DNA from: Pseudomonas guineae
Lineage (GTDB): Bacteria; Pseudomonadota; Gammaproteobacteria; Pseudomonadales; Pseudomonadaceae
Assembly (NCBI RefSeq): GCF_900113745.1
Contig: NZ_FOQL01000007.1
Location: forward strand, 1-64,000
Direction of reading: 5' to 3'
DNA length: 64,000 nucleotides
Positions within the stretch are counted from its first letter, which is position 1. Every line of letters starts with the position of its first letter. Below, piece by piece: positions 52,122 through 59,947 of the stretch. The notes under the pieces were generated by a model. The model was given only the letters and a program-made list of their open reading frames with translations. It did no database searches and was not told the DNA's origin. The translations under genes were made by a program, and so were the position numbers.

Positions 52122-53135
52122 CACCATTTCCTCGCCACCCTTGCCGCCCAAGACAATTTCCCCGGCTTCGGCCATACGCCGGGCGATGGTGAGAATTTCC
52201 TTCTGTGCAGTTTCCACGTCGCTGACGCGAACTGGGCCTTTGGCCTCCAGGTCGTCGCGCAGCAGTTCGGCGGCACGTTTGGACATGTTCTTGAAGACCT
52301 TTTCCTTGATGGCCTCGTCAGCACCCTTGAGCGCCAACACCAGCACGTCGGACGACACTTCACGCATCAGCGCCTGGATACCACGGTCATCGACATCGGC
52401 CAGGTTGTCGAAGACAAACATCAGGTCTTCGATCTGGCTGGACAGGTCCTCGTCGACTTCGCGGATCGAGTCCATCAACTGGCCTTCAACCGAGCTGTCG
52501 AGGAAGTTCATGATATCGGCGGCACGCTTGACCCCACCCATTGCCGCGCGAGTAGTGTTGGAGCTGCCGGAAAACTGTTTTTCGAGTATCTGGTTGAGCT
52601 CTTTCAACGCGGCTGGCTGCACGGTATTCAGCGAAGATACACGCAGCACGATATCCAACCGCACCTTGTGGTCGAAATGGCCGAGCACTTCACCCGCCTG
52701 ATCAGGGTCGAGGTAGGCGACGACGATGGCCTGAATCTGCGGGTGCTCATAGCGAATCACATCCGCCACGGCGCGCGGTTCCATCCATTTAAGGCTGTCT
52801 AGGCCACTGGTGCTGCCGCCCAGGAGAATGCGATCAATCAGATTGCCGGCTTTGTCTTCACCCAAGGCCTGAGTAAGCATCTTGCGGATATAGCCGTCAG
52901 CACCGACGCCCAAGCTGGTCTGATCGCCGACGATATCGACAAACTCGCCCATGACCTGCTCGACCTGCTCGCGCTGGATGTTGCGCATACCAGCCATGGC
53001 CACGCCAACCCGCTGCACTTCCTTCGGCCCTAGATGGCGCAATACTTGGGCCGCGTCCGTTTCGCCGAGCGACAACAGCAAAATCGCGGCTTTTTCGACC
53101 TTGTTCAACTTAGCGACGGTTCGATTATCACTCAT
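52119..53135 (-). CDS. fliG: flagellar motor switch protein FliG
   Basis: A 338-aa rotor protein contacting the stator. The N-terminal domain, the EHPQ motif region (YEHPQIQAIVVAYLDPDQAG) and the C-terminal charged helix (DDRGIQALMREVSSDVLVLAL) are intact and the end GGKGGEEMV is normal. The stop TAG uses TA from the target site and G from the inserted element. It overlaps fliF by 8 bp. Confidence 0.97.
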   Translation of the reverse strand: MSDNRTVAKLNKVEKAAILLLSLGETDAAQVLRHLGPKEVQRVGVAMAGMRNIQREQVEQVMGEFVDIVGDQTSLGVGADGYIRKMLTQALGEDKAGNLIDRILLGGSTSGLDSLKWMEPRAVADVIRYEHPQIQAIVVAYLDPDQAGEVLGHFDHKVRLDIVLRVSSLNTVQPAALKELNQILEKQFSGSSNTTRAAMGGVKRAADIMNFLDSSVEGQLMDSIREVDEDLSSQIEDLMFVFDNLADVDDRGIQALMREVSSDVLVLALKGADEAIKEKVFKNMSKRAAELLRDDLEAKGPVRVSDVETAQKEILTIARRMAEAGEIVLGGKGGEEMV

Positions 53136-54915
53136 CGGCGTTGATCCACTCTTTCACAACCTGGGCTACGCGGCCCGGATCTTCAGCGACCAGGCTCTTG
53201 ATGGCGTTTAGCTGCGCATCATACCCCTCACTTGGGCTAGGCAGGAGGATGCTTTGCGGTCCACCCAGGCTGACCCGATCCTCGGCCAAATCACCGCCTA
53301 GCCCGCCCATCTCACCGAGTTCAACATCGCGGCCACGGCCATCACCTTGCCCTCTGCCTGCGCCGGTAATGTTGTTCAGCACGGGGCGCAGCACACCAAA
53401 TACCAACACCAGGATAAATAGAACGCCAAGCACTTGCTTGACCACGTCCCAGAACCACGGCTGGGTGTAGAACGGAATTTCAATCAGCTCTTCACCCAGC
53501 TCGGTGGAGAACGGCGTATTGATCACGCTGACGCTGTCACCACGACTGGCATCGAAGCCCACCGAGTCCTGCACTAAGCGGGTAAAACGCGCCAGGTCAT
53601 CACTGCTCCACGGCACCCGAGTGACCTCACCGGTCGCAGCATCGACCTTGGCTTGATCGTCGACCACCACGGCTACCGACAAGCGGCGCAAACGTCCCTG
53701 CTGCTGTTTGGTGTAGCTGATAGAGCGGTCCAGCTCGAAGTTACGCGTGGATTGCTCGCGCTTGTCCGCCGGATAAGGCGCGAGCATCGCCAGGCCGGTA
53801 GCGGGATCGATGATCTGCGCGCCATTGGCATCTAGCAGCGGCTGCCCAGGCGCAATCGCCCCTGGCACGGCCGCAGCACCGGCGCCCGCTTGCTGCGGCG
53901 CGGCAGCGGCACCTGGCGGCTGATTGCTCAGGGCCCCGGGCACGCCTTGCGGTGACAGGCTGGTAGTGCGCTGTTCGTTAACCGACTGCTCACTGCGTAA
54001 CGCTGGTTGGTCGGGGTTGAACATTTCCGAGGTGGACTCCACCGCGCTGAAATCCACATCCGCTGACACTTCGGCCTTGTAACGACCGGAGCCCAGCACC
54101 GGCTGCAGAATATTGTGCACGCGCTGCGTAAACAGGCTTTCCATACGGCGGCTGTAATCAAATTGCTTACCGGCCATGGTCAGCTCGGACATTTCCTGAA
54201 TGTCCGAGAGCAGGTTGCCCTTCTGATCGACCACGGTGACCTGGGCCTTATTCATTTCCGGTACGCTGCTCGCAACCAGATTGACGATGGCCATCACCTG
54301 GCTCGGCTCCAGACTGCGCCCCGAATACAACTCAACCAGCACCGAGGCGCTGGGCTTACGTTCATCGCGTACGAACACCGAGCTTTTCGGAATAGCCAAG
54401 TGCACGCGGGCTGCTTTGATGTTGTTCAGGCTGGCGACCGTACGCGCCAGCTCGCCTTCGAGGCCACGACGGTAGCGGGTGGCTTCCATAAACTGGCTGG
54501 TCCCCAGGCCTTGCTCCTGGTCGAGAATCTCAAAGCCTACGCTGTTGTCTTTCGGCGCAACGCCAGCAGCAGCTAGACGCATACGTGCCCGGGCCAGGTC
54601 ATCCGCCTTGACCAACAACGCGCCAGAGTTAGGTTCCACGGTGTATTTGATATCGGCAGCGGCGAGCGTCTCCATCACCTGCGAGGCATCCATACCGTCA
54701 AGGCTGCCATACAGCGGACGGTAATCCGGCTGTTGCGACCACAGCACCACGGCAAAGCCGATGGCCACGCTGGCAGCTAGACCAACCAGCAAACCAATCT
54801 GCCGCAACATCGACATATCGGAGAGGTTTTCCAGAAAGGTCAGGCCGAACAATGGTTTTTTCGGCTCACTACCACCGGTGGTGGCAGGTACGTTTGCGGC
54901 GACAGCTTCAGCCAT
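53128..54915 (-). CDS. fliF: flagellar MS-ring protein FliF
   Basis: A 595-aa MS-ring protein with two membrane helices (about residues 37-57 and 462-482), the periplasmic ring-building domains between (LGTSQFMEATRYRRGLEGELARTVASL in part) and a C-terminal FliG-binding tail ending VKEWINADE. A low-complexity PGAAAAPQQAGAGAAAVPGA loop lies in the periplasmic part. Confidence 0.97.
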   Translation of the reverse strand: MAEAVAANVPATTGGSEPKKPLFGLTFLENLSDMSMLRQIGLLVGLAASVAIGFAVVLWSQQPDYRPLYGSLDGMDASQVMETLAAADIKYTVEPNSGALLVKADDLARARMRLAAAGVAPKDNSVGFEILDQEQGLGTSQFMEATRYRRGLEGELARTVASLNNIKAARVHLAIPKSSVFVRDERKPSASVLVELYSGRSLEPSQVMAIVNLVASSVPEMNKAQVTVVDQKGNLLSDIQEMSELTMAGKQFDYSRRMESLFTQRVHNILQPVLGSGRYKAEVSADVDFSAVESTSEMFNPDQPALRSEQSVNEQRTTSLSPQGVPGALSNQPPGAAAAPQQAGAGAAAVPGAIAPGQPLLDANGAQIIDPATGLAMLAPYPADKREQSTRNFELDRSISYTKQQQGRLRRLSVAVVVDDQAKVDAATGEVTRVPWSSDDLARFTRLVQDSVGFDASRGDSVSVINTPFSTELGEELIEIPFYTQPWFWDVVKQVLGVLFILVLVFGVLRPVLNNITGAGRGQGDGRGRDVELGEMGGLGGDLAEDRVSLGGPQSILLPSPSEGYDAQLNAIKSLVAEDPGRVAQVVKEWINADE

Positions 54916-54930
54916 GATTTAGCCCTACCC

Positions 54931-55260
54931 TTAAACCGGCATCTGCATAATGTCTTGATAAGCCTGAACCAGCTTGTTACGCACCTGGGTCATGGCTTGG
55001 AAGGAAACGCTGGCTTTCTGCGAAGCGATCATCACGTCGGTCAAATCCACACCGCTGGTGCCCATTTCAAAGGCAGTCGACAGTTGGCTAGAGGCCTGCT
55101 GGGTTTCGTTGACCTTGCCCACCGCCTGCCCGAGCATTTCGGAGAAACTCGGCGCGCCGGGTTCAGGTGTGCTGGCGACAGGCTTCTGACGCACCATGGC
55201 GTCGGCCTGCATAGAACGCATTTCCAGCATCAAACGGTTGAATTCAACACCCTGGCTCAT
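54931..55260 (-). CDS. fliE: flagellar basal-body protein FliE
   Basis: A 109-aa rod-MS-ring adaptor. The C terminus (VDLTDVMIASQKASVSFQAMTQVRNKLVQAYQDIMQM, read in part) is the family signature. The ATG at 55260 (MSQGVEFNRL) is preferred over one four codons upstream; a GGAGGTAGAG ribosome-binding region precedes it. It heads the fliEFGHIJ operon with a sigma-54 promoter 55-70 bp upstream. Confidence 0.95.
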   Translation of the reverse strand: MSQGVEFNRLMLEMRSMQADAMVRQKPVASTPEPGAPSFSEMLGQAVGKVNETQQASSQLSTAFEMGTSGVDLTDVMIASQKASVSFQAMTQVRNKLVQAYQDIMQMPV

Positions 55261-55283
55261 CTCTACCTCCACTGGCCGCAGTT

Positions 55284-55298
55284 TTTTGACGCTTTGCG
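55284..55298 (-). promoter_or_regulatory. 15-bp motif shared by flhA and fliE leaders
   Basis: The sequence TTTTGACGCTTTGCG (plus strand) occurs here and, identical, at 39323-39337, each 14-16 bp from the ATTGCAA of the sigma-54 -12 region. It covers a FleQ-like half-site (GTCAA on the minus strand). Confidence 0.6.
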
Positions 55299-55314
55299 GC
55301 GTTTGCAGAGGTAT

Positions 55315-55330
55315 TGCAACAAGGGTGCCA
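55315..55330 (-). promoter_or_regulatory. sigma-54 promoter of fliEFGHIJ
   Basis: Minus-strand TGGCACCCTTGTTGCA is nearly the full RpoN consensus with GG-N10-GC. It lies between the VF530-type gene and fliE. Confidence 0.85.
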
Positions 55331-55354
55331 GGTTACCGTCTTGGAGCTCAGTGC

Positions 55355-55576
55355 CTATCTACGTGCTTGCGAACGGATATACAGCGCTTCAACCTTCTCC
55401 CGCGCCCAAGGCGTCTTACGCAAAAAGGTCAGGCTGGACTTGATGCTCGGGTCGCTCTTGAAGCAGCGAATGTCGATACGTTGCGCCAAACCATCCCAAC
55501 CGTACTGGGCAACCAGGCCGGTGAGAATGGTTTCAAGGGTCACGCCATGCAGCGGATTATTCGGTGATTGAGTCAT
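55355..55576 (-). CDS. VF530-family (DUF2132) DNA-binding-like protein
   Basis: A 73-aa protein matching the VF530/DUF2132 family: NPLHGVTLETILTGLVAQYG WDGLAQRIDIRCF and the FLRKTPWAREKVEALYI end. The Vibrio relative is reported as a small DNA-binding fold; a function is not established. It is monocistronic between fliE and putP. Confidence 0.85.
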   Translation of the reverse strand: MTQSPNNPLHGVTLETILTGLVAQYGWDGLAQRIDIRCFKSDPSIKSSLTFLRKTPWAREKVEALYIRSQARR

Positions 55577-55744
55577 GCAGAACCTGTACGGACAGCCTGG
55601 TTGAAAATATGCGCCACCTTAGCTAAGCGCGCGCCTGACAGAAAGTGCAAAAACCAATACCGGAGCGCCTGTATCGCCATAACCGCGCCTAGAACAATTT
55701 TTGACGTCGCCAAGGGAAGCCGCAGAGTGATTACCTGGATGGCG

Positions 55745-55779
55745 AAAAAAACCGGCCCAACACAAAAGGTGTGGGCCGG
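55745..55779 (-). terminator. Rho-independent terminator of putP
   Basis: Stem CCGGCCCA (55752-55759) / TGGGCCGG (55772-55779) with further CAC/GTG pairing, followed on the minus strand by a T run of seven. It lies just downstream of putP. Confidence 0.92.
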
Positions 55780-55884
55780 CAAAGTAACGTCGATAAGTTG
55801 GACAGTGCGAGCAAGGCATAAGCCATTAACCCTTGTCTGCCTGTCGCGCCTGCAAGCAATCACTTACAGACGCAGGTCATTGCA

Positions 55885-57369
55885 TCAGGCCAGCTTACGC
55901 TCGACTTCGTCGAACTGGGCTTGTATCTCTGCTTCAGGCTCGGCAGTCATCAGACTGACAACGATGATGGCAATGGTCGCCAGGATAAAGCCCGGGATAA
56001 TCTCGTACAGATCGAAGACCCCGCCGGACAGTTGCTTCCAGACCACCACGGTGATGCCACCCAAGACGATACCTGCCAAAGCGCCATTGCGATTCATGCG
56101 TTTCCAGTAAAGCGACAGCAGGATGGCCGGACCGAATGCGGCACCGAAGCCAGCCCAGGCGTAAGAAACTAGACCCAGTACGGTATTTTCCGGGTTCATG
56201 GCCAGCACCAGAGCGATAAGCGCAATCAGAACCACCGCGCCGCGACCGATCCATACCAGCTCGGCATCACCGGCATCTTTCTTCAGGATGGCTTTGTAGA
56301 AGTCTTCCGCCAGCGCCGAAGAGCTAACCAACAATTGCGAGTCAGCGGTGGACATGATTGCCGCCAGCACGGCGGCCATCAGGATACCGGCCACTACAGG
56401 GTGGAACAGGCTGTTGACCAACACCATGAATACGGTCTCGGCATCCGCCAGATCAGTTTCCAAGTAACCCAAGGCTATCCAGCCGATGGACAGGGCAGCC
56501 ACGAGGGTAAGAGCAGTCCAGCTGACGGCAATGCGACGGGCAGTCGGAATGTCTTTGTCGTCAGAAATCGCCTTGAAGCGAGCGAGGATGTGCGGCTGAC
56601 CAAAGTAGCCAAGCCCCCAACCGAGCAACGAGAGAATCGCGATAATACCTAGCGGCTCGCCCTTGGCGTCGTTGAAGAAGGTCAGTAGCTCAGGGTTTTT
56701 CGTGGCGATGGCCAGGTGTGCAGCTTCGAAGCCCCCCACTGCATTGAGCGCGAACACCGGCACCAAAACCAATGCAGCGGCCATCAACAAGCCTTGCACC
56801 ACGTCGGTCCAGGCTACCGCGAGGAAGCCACCGAACAAGGTGTAGGAGACTACGGCCAGGGTACCGACGACGACGGCGATCTTGTAGTCGAAGCCGAATA
56901 CGGTTTCGAACAGCTTGCCGGATGCCACCAAGCCCGAGCTGGTGTAGAACAGGAAGAAGGTCAGAATGATCAACGCCGAGACCACGCGCAAGGCACGAGA
57001 CTTGTCGTTGAAACGATGTTCGAAGTAGGACGGCATAGTCACCGAGTCATTGGCCGTGTGCGAGTAAACGCGCAGGCGCTGAGCGACGAACAGCCAGTTC
57101 AGCCAGGTACCGGCCAACAGCCCGACAGCGATCCAGGTGGCCTCGAAACCGGCCGCCAGAGCATAGCCCGGAAGACCGAGCAGCAACCAACCACTCATAT
57201 CGGAAGCGCCAGCCGAAAGCGCTGCGGTAGTTGGGCCGATGGAACGACCGCCGAGGATGTAGTCGGACAAATTGCTGGTGCGCTTGTAAGCCACCAAACC
57301 TAACCACAACATCATTATCAGGTAGACCACGAAGGTCACCCCTACAACAAAAACGTTCTGCTCGTTCAT
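55885..57369 (-). CDS. putP: sodium/proline symporter PutP
   Basis: A 494-aa Na+/solute symporter (SSS family) with about 13 helices. LSAGASDMSGWLLLGLPGYA, the Na+-site TM with STADSQLLVSSSALAEDFYK, and GLVSYAWAGFGAAFGPAILLSLYW (read in part) mark PutP. It imports proline for nutrition or osmoprotection. putA is not in the window. Confidence 0.95.
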   Translation of the reverse strand: MNEQNVFVVGVTFVVYLIMMLWLGLVAYKRTSNLSDYILGGRSIGPTTAALSAGASDMSGWLLLGLPGYALAAGFEATWIAVGLLAGTWLNWLFVAQRLRVYSHTANDSVTMPSYFEHRFNDKSRALRVVSALIILTFFLFYTSSGLVASGKLFETVFGFDYKIAVVVGTLAVVSYTLFGGFLAVAWTDVVQGLLMAAALVLVPVFALNAVGGFEAAHLAIATKNPELLTFFNDAKGEPLGIIAILSLLGWGLGYFGQPHILARFKAISDDKDIPTARRIAVSWTALTLVAALSIGWIALGYLETDLADAETVFMVLVNSLFHPVVAGILMAAVLAAIMSTADSQLLVSSSALAEDFYKAILKKDAGDAELVWIGRGAVVLIALIALVLAMNPENTVLGLVSYAWAGFGAAFGPAILLSLYWKRMNRNGALAGIVLGGITVVVWKQLSGGVFDLYEIIPGFILATIAIIVVSLMTAEPEAEIQAQFDEVERKLA

Positions 57370-57795
57370 CTTGTTGTTCTCGTGTTGGCGCGGCTCAGGC
57401 CGCGACTCTAATTTTAAGCGGCCGTTTTATGCGGCCACTGCCTTAAACCACTGACCAAGCCCAAGGGGCCAGCAGCAGCGAAACACGCAGCAACTCTTCA
57501 GTAACCACGCAAGAACACTTACTTATGCGGCAACTGTTTAGTATTAGTTCTAGCGCACATTCGCAGATAGAACCAAGGCAACCTGCGTACTACGCAAATA
57601 GGGAGCTGAATTTAGTGGCAGAGGCATAAGCGCTTCTTACAAAAAACTCTGGAGTTTTTGCAAAATCCTCCGGGCAGGGAACTTCCGGCAAACAGGCGTT
57701 TAAAGCGCTAACGCATCAAATACACGATAACCTGTAGCACTAGTATAGTCGTGCAGTGCCGATCTAGACTGCCTGCAACAGCATGGAGGTGTGCA
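57370..57795. other. intergenic region putP–HDOD
   Basis: About 425 bp between divergent genes. It contains GCGGC-N4-GCCGC in the putP leader (about 57393-57406), an A/T-rich hairpin AAAAACTC/GAGTTTTT around 57642-57659, and GGAGGTG just before the HDOD TTG start. No gene or further clear promoter was recognised. Confidence 0.6.
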
Positions 57796-58653
57796 TTGCA
57801 GAGCGAAACATCCGACTACTCAATCTACCGGCGTTTAGTCTCGCAGCTGATGCGGGGTGAAGAACAATTGCCCAGCCTGCCGACCATCACCATGGATATC
57901 CGCCGCGCATTAGGTGATCCAAATATCTCCCTTAGTGCCCTTACGCGCTTAGTCAGTCGCGACCCGGCGCTCAGCGCTCTGCTTATGAAACATGCGTCAA
58001 GCGCGCTGTATCGCCAAACCGCGGCGCCGAAATCCCTGCTTGAAGTAATCAACCGCCTCGGTATGGCCGAAGTCGACCGGATTACCATGGCACACAGCAT
58101 CAAAAGCCTGTTCACCTTGCACAGTCCCGGGCATAAACGGCTATTTGTCGAAGCTTGGGAGCGCCTAGTGATCAAGGCCAGCACCTGCGCCATGCTGGCG
58201 CGCCTGCTTGGCCGGGTGACAGCGGAGCACGCCCTACTGGCCAGCCTGCTCAGTGAAGTGGGCACCCTGGCTGTGCTCTCGGCATTTCGCAGCGAAAACG
58301 TCACACCCTCCACTGAGCTGTATGACAAGCTATGCAACGAGTACAGCAAGTCGCTCGGCATTATTGTGCTGAAGAAATGGTCGGTGGATAACGACTATAT
58401 AGAGATCATTCGCAACACCGGCAATTGGCAATCAAGCCCGGGCGACACGCTGCAATTGCTGGATTTGGTCAACCTAGCGCGCTATCACACAATTAAGGCG
58501 CGCGAGCCAAATGCCGATTTACCGCCATTACAGGAACTGGCGGCATATCAGAAGCTGATGCCGCCGCAGGACTTTATCGACGAAAACGGTGAACTTAGCC
58601 TGCTGAGCAGCCATCGTACCGAGATCCTCGCAATCGCCCAAACCTTGCGCTGA
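57796..58653 (+). CDS. HDOD-domain signalling protein
   Basis: A 285-aa protein whose HDOD domain (about residues 20-215: LPSLPTITMDIRRALGDPNI, LVSRDPALSALLMKHASSAL, KSLLEVINRLGMAEVDRITM) is the degenerate HD-like output domain found in motility and c-di-GMP related regulators. The frame is open from 57751, but a GGAGGTG ribosome-binding site is placed for the TTG at 57796. A role in motility or signalling is only suggested by family and context. Confidence 0.82.
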   Translation: MQSETSDYSIYRRLVSQLMRGEEQLPSLPTITMDIRRALGDPNISLSALTRLVSRDPALSALLMKHASSALYRQTAAPKSLLEVINRLGMAEVDRITMAHSIKSLFTLHSPGHKRLFVEAWERLVIKASTCAMLARLLGRVTAEHALLASLLSEVGTLAVLSAFRSENVTPSTELYDKLCNEYSKSLGIIVLKKWSVDNDYIEIIRNTGNWQSSPGDTLQLLDLVNLARYHTIKAREPNADLPPLQELAAYQKLMPPQDFIDENGELSLLSSHRTEILAIAQTLR

Positions 58654-58661
58654 GCCACGTT

Positions 58662-59081
58662 TTAACGGTCAATTACCTGCGCCCGCATCGGCGCAAGGCG
58701 TGCCAATAGGCGGTTCTGCGCGGGCATAGCGACGCCTTGGCGACTCATGGCCGCCTGCAAGTTCTCGACCAGGGCATTGAAGTCACTCGGTGTGAGGTTC
58801 TGGCCCTTATGGCTGTCTTCCATGCTGTCGCCGGTATAGATGCATGGACCGCCGGCTTCTACGCAAATCTGCTCCACCAGCTTGTCACGCAAACGCACAA
58901 TGTCGATATTCTCGAAGTGCCGGACGATGCGTGTATCACCGGCGATATTCAGCAGCATGCCTTCGACGATACGGGTAATCCCGGCCTGCTCGCCTAGGTC
59001 ACGGTAGAGGCTGTCGTCTTTAGCCGGCTGATGAGCACAGGCACTCAGGACCAGAACAATCAGAAACAGCAGGCTGCGCAT
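58662..59081 (-). CDS. lipoprotein group 1 truncated haemoglobin
   Basis: A 139-aa protein with a signal peptide ending in lipobox LSAC (Cys15), then a group 1 truncated-globin domain: LYRDLGEQAGITRIVEGML, HFENIDIVRLRDKL, GGPCIYTGDSMEDSHKGQ with the probable proximal haem ligand His91. It is therefore predicted to be exported and lipid-anchored, unlike cytoplasmic trHbs. It follows the DUF3034 gene by 2 bp as the last gene of a four-gene cluster. Confidence 0.85.
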   Translation of the reverse strand: MRSLLFLIVLVLSACAHQPAKDDSLYRDLGEQAGITRIVEGMLLNIAGDTRIVRHFENIDIVRLRDKLVEQICVEAGGPCIYTGDSMEDSHKGQNLTPSDFNALVENLQAAMSRQGVAMPAQNRLLARLAPMRAQVIDR

Positions 59082-59083
59082 GC

Positions 59084-59947
59084 TTAGAAACTCCCCTGCA
59101 CAGACAGATAAACGCCATTCTGATTATCCAGCGTGGCGATTTCACCGAGGCGCGCATAGGCCAGCACCAGCGCTAAGTTCTTGTTGGGGAAGTAGCCGAG
59201 AAACAGATCGGCCCAGTCACTCTCCCCAGCAAAGCTGAGGTTGTCCGGTTTCTCTCGATACTCCAACCCCAGCGCCCAACGCGGATTGAACTGCACGGCA
59301 ACGGAGCCTTCCTTAAGCACCGAGTGACGATCACGGCGATCACCGCCAAAACCCAGCAGGCCCAGCTCGTTAGCGCGACTGTAGCGAATACCGCCGTTGA
59401 GCAGCAGGTTGTAGCCAAAGGCACCACCAAGGATTAGCCGGCTAGCGGTTATATAGCCTTCGGTGTCCTCACTGCGCTGCGCGCCCACCAAGCTGGGGAT
59501 CAGAAAATCCTTCTGCCGCTTATGCTGAAGTCCCACTGCCACCTGCGGCAACTGGTCGTAGATCAGGTCACCAAACAGACGCACCTTGATGCCAAATACA
59601 TCCTGGCTCAGGCTATTTTCCGGCAGGCTCAGGTTGCGTGCCAAGTTGCCGAGCTCAAAACGCTGGCGAGCGTAAGACAGCTCAATACGGTTATCAAACG
59701 CAGCGCCAATACCCGCCACATCCAAACGGTAATCGCCGGTTTCCACTCGCGTGGCGAAAACATCCACGCCCCATTCGCCACGCTCGCCATAACCGGACAG
59801 CACCGCCCAAGGCGTGATACCGCCACCGGCCGCACCTTCAAGGCTGCTGGCACCACCGGTGGCCAGCAAACGCCCATCAGCCCAGGTCAGATTGGCCAGC
59901 AAGGCCAGTAGCAAAACAGCGCCGCGAAGCAGATTTACCATGGTCAA
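59084..59947 (-). CDS. DUF3034 outer-membrane-like protein
   Basis: A 287-aa protein with a signal peptide (cut near TWA) and a beta-rich sequence ending in a terminal Phe (YLSVQGSF), as in outer-membrane barrels. DLIYDQLPQVAVGLQHKRQK and the repeated aromatic/alternating strands fit DUF3034. It overlaps the GGDEF/EAL gene by 4 bp. Function unknown. Confidence 0.8.
   Translation of the reverse strand: MTMVNLLRGAVLLLALLANLTWADGRLLATGGASSLEGAAGGGITPWAVLSGYGERGEWGVDVFATRVETGDYRLDVAGIGAAFDNRIELSYARQRFELGNLARNLSLPENSLSQDVFGIKVRLFGDLIYDQLPQVAVGLQHKRQKDFLIPSLVGAQRSEDTEGYITASRLILGGAFGYNLLLNGGIRYSRANELGLLGFGGDRRDRHSVLKEGSVAVQFNPRWALGLEYREKPDNLSFAGESDWADLFLGYFPNKNLALVLAYARLGEIATLDNQNGVYLSVQGSF

Noticed and set aside
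53860..53935. Ala/Pro/Gln-rich stretch in fliF as an insertion
   Set aside because: Low-complexity loop is in frame in the periplasmic part and such loops are common in FliF.
55573..55863. 96-aa minus-strand ORF between the VF530-type gene and putP
   Set aside because: It spans the putP terminator hairpin, has no recognisable domain and poor codon character, so it is most likely chance.
57711..57745. sigma-28-like TAAAG ... CGATAA in front of the HDOD gene
   Set aside because: The spacing is about 3 bp longer than the FliA layout, so the match was not accepted.
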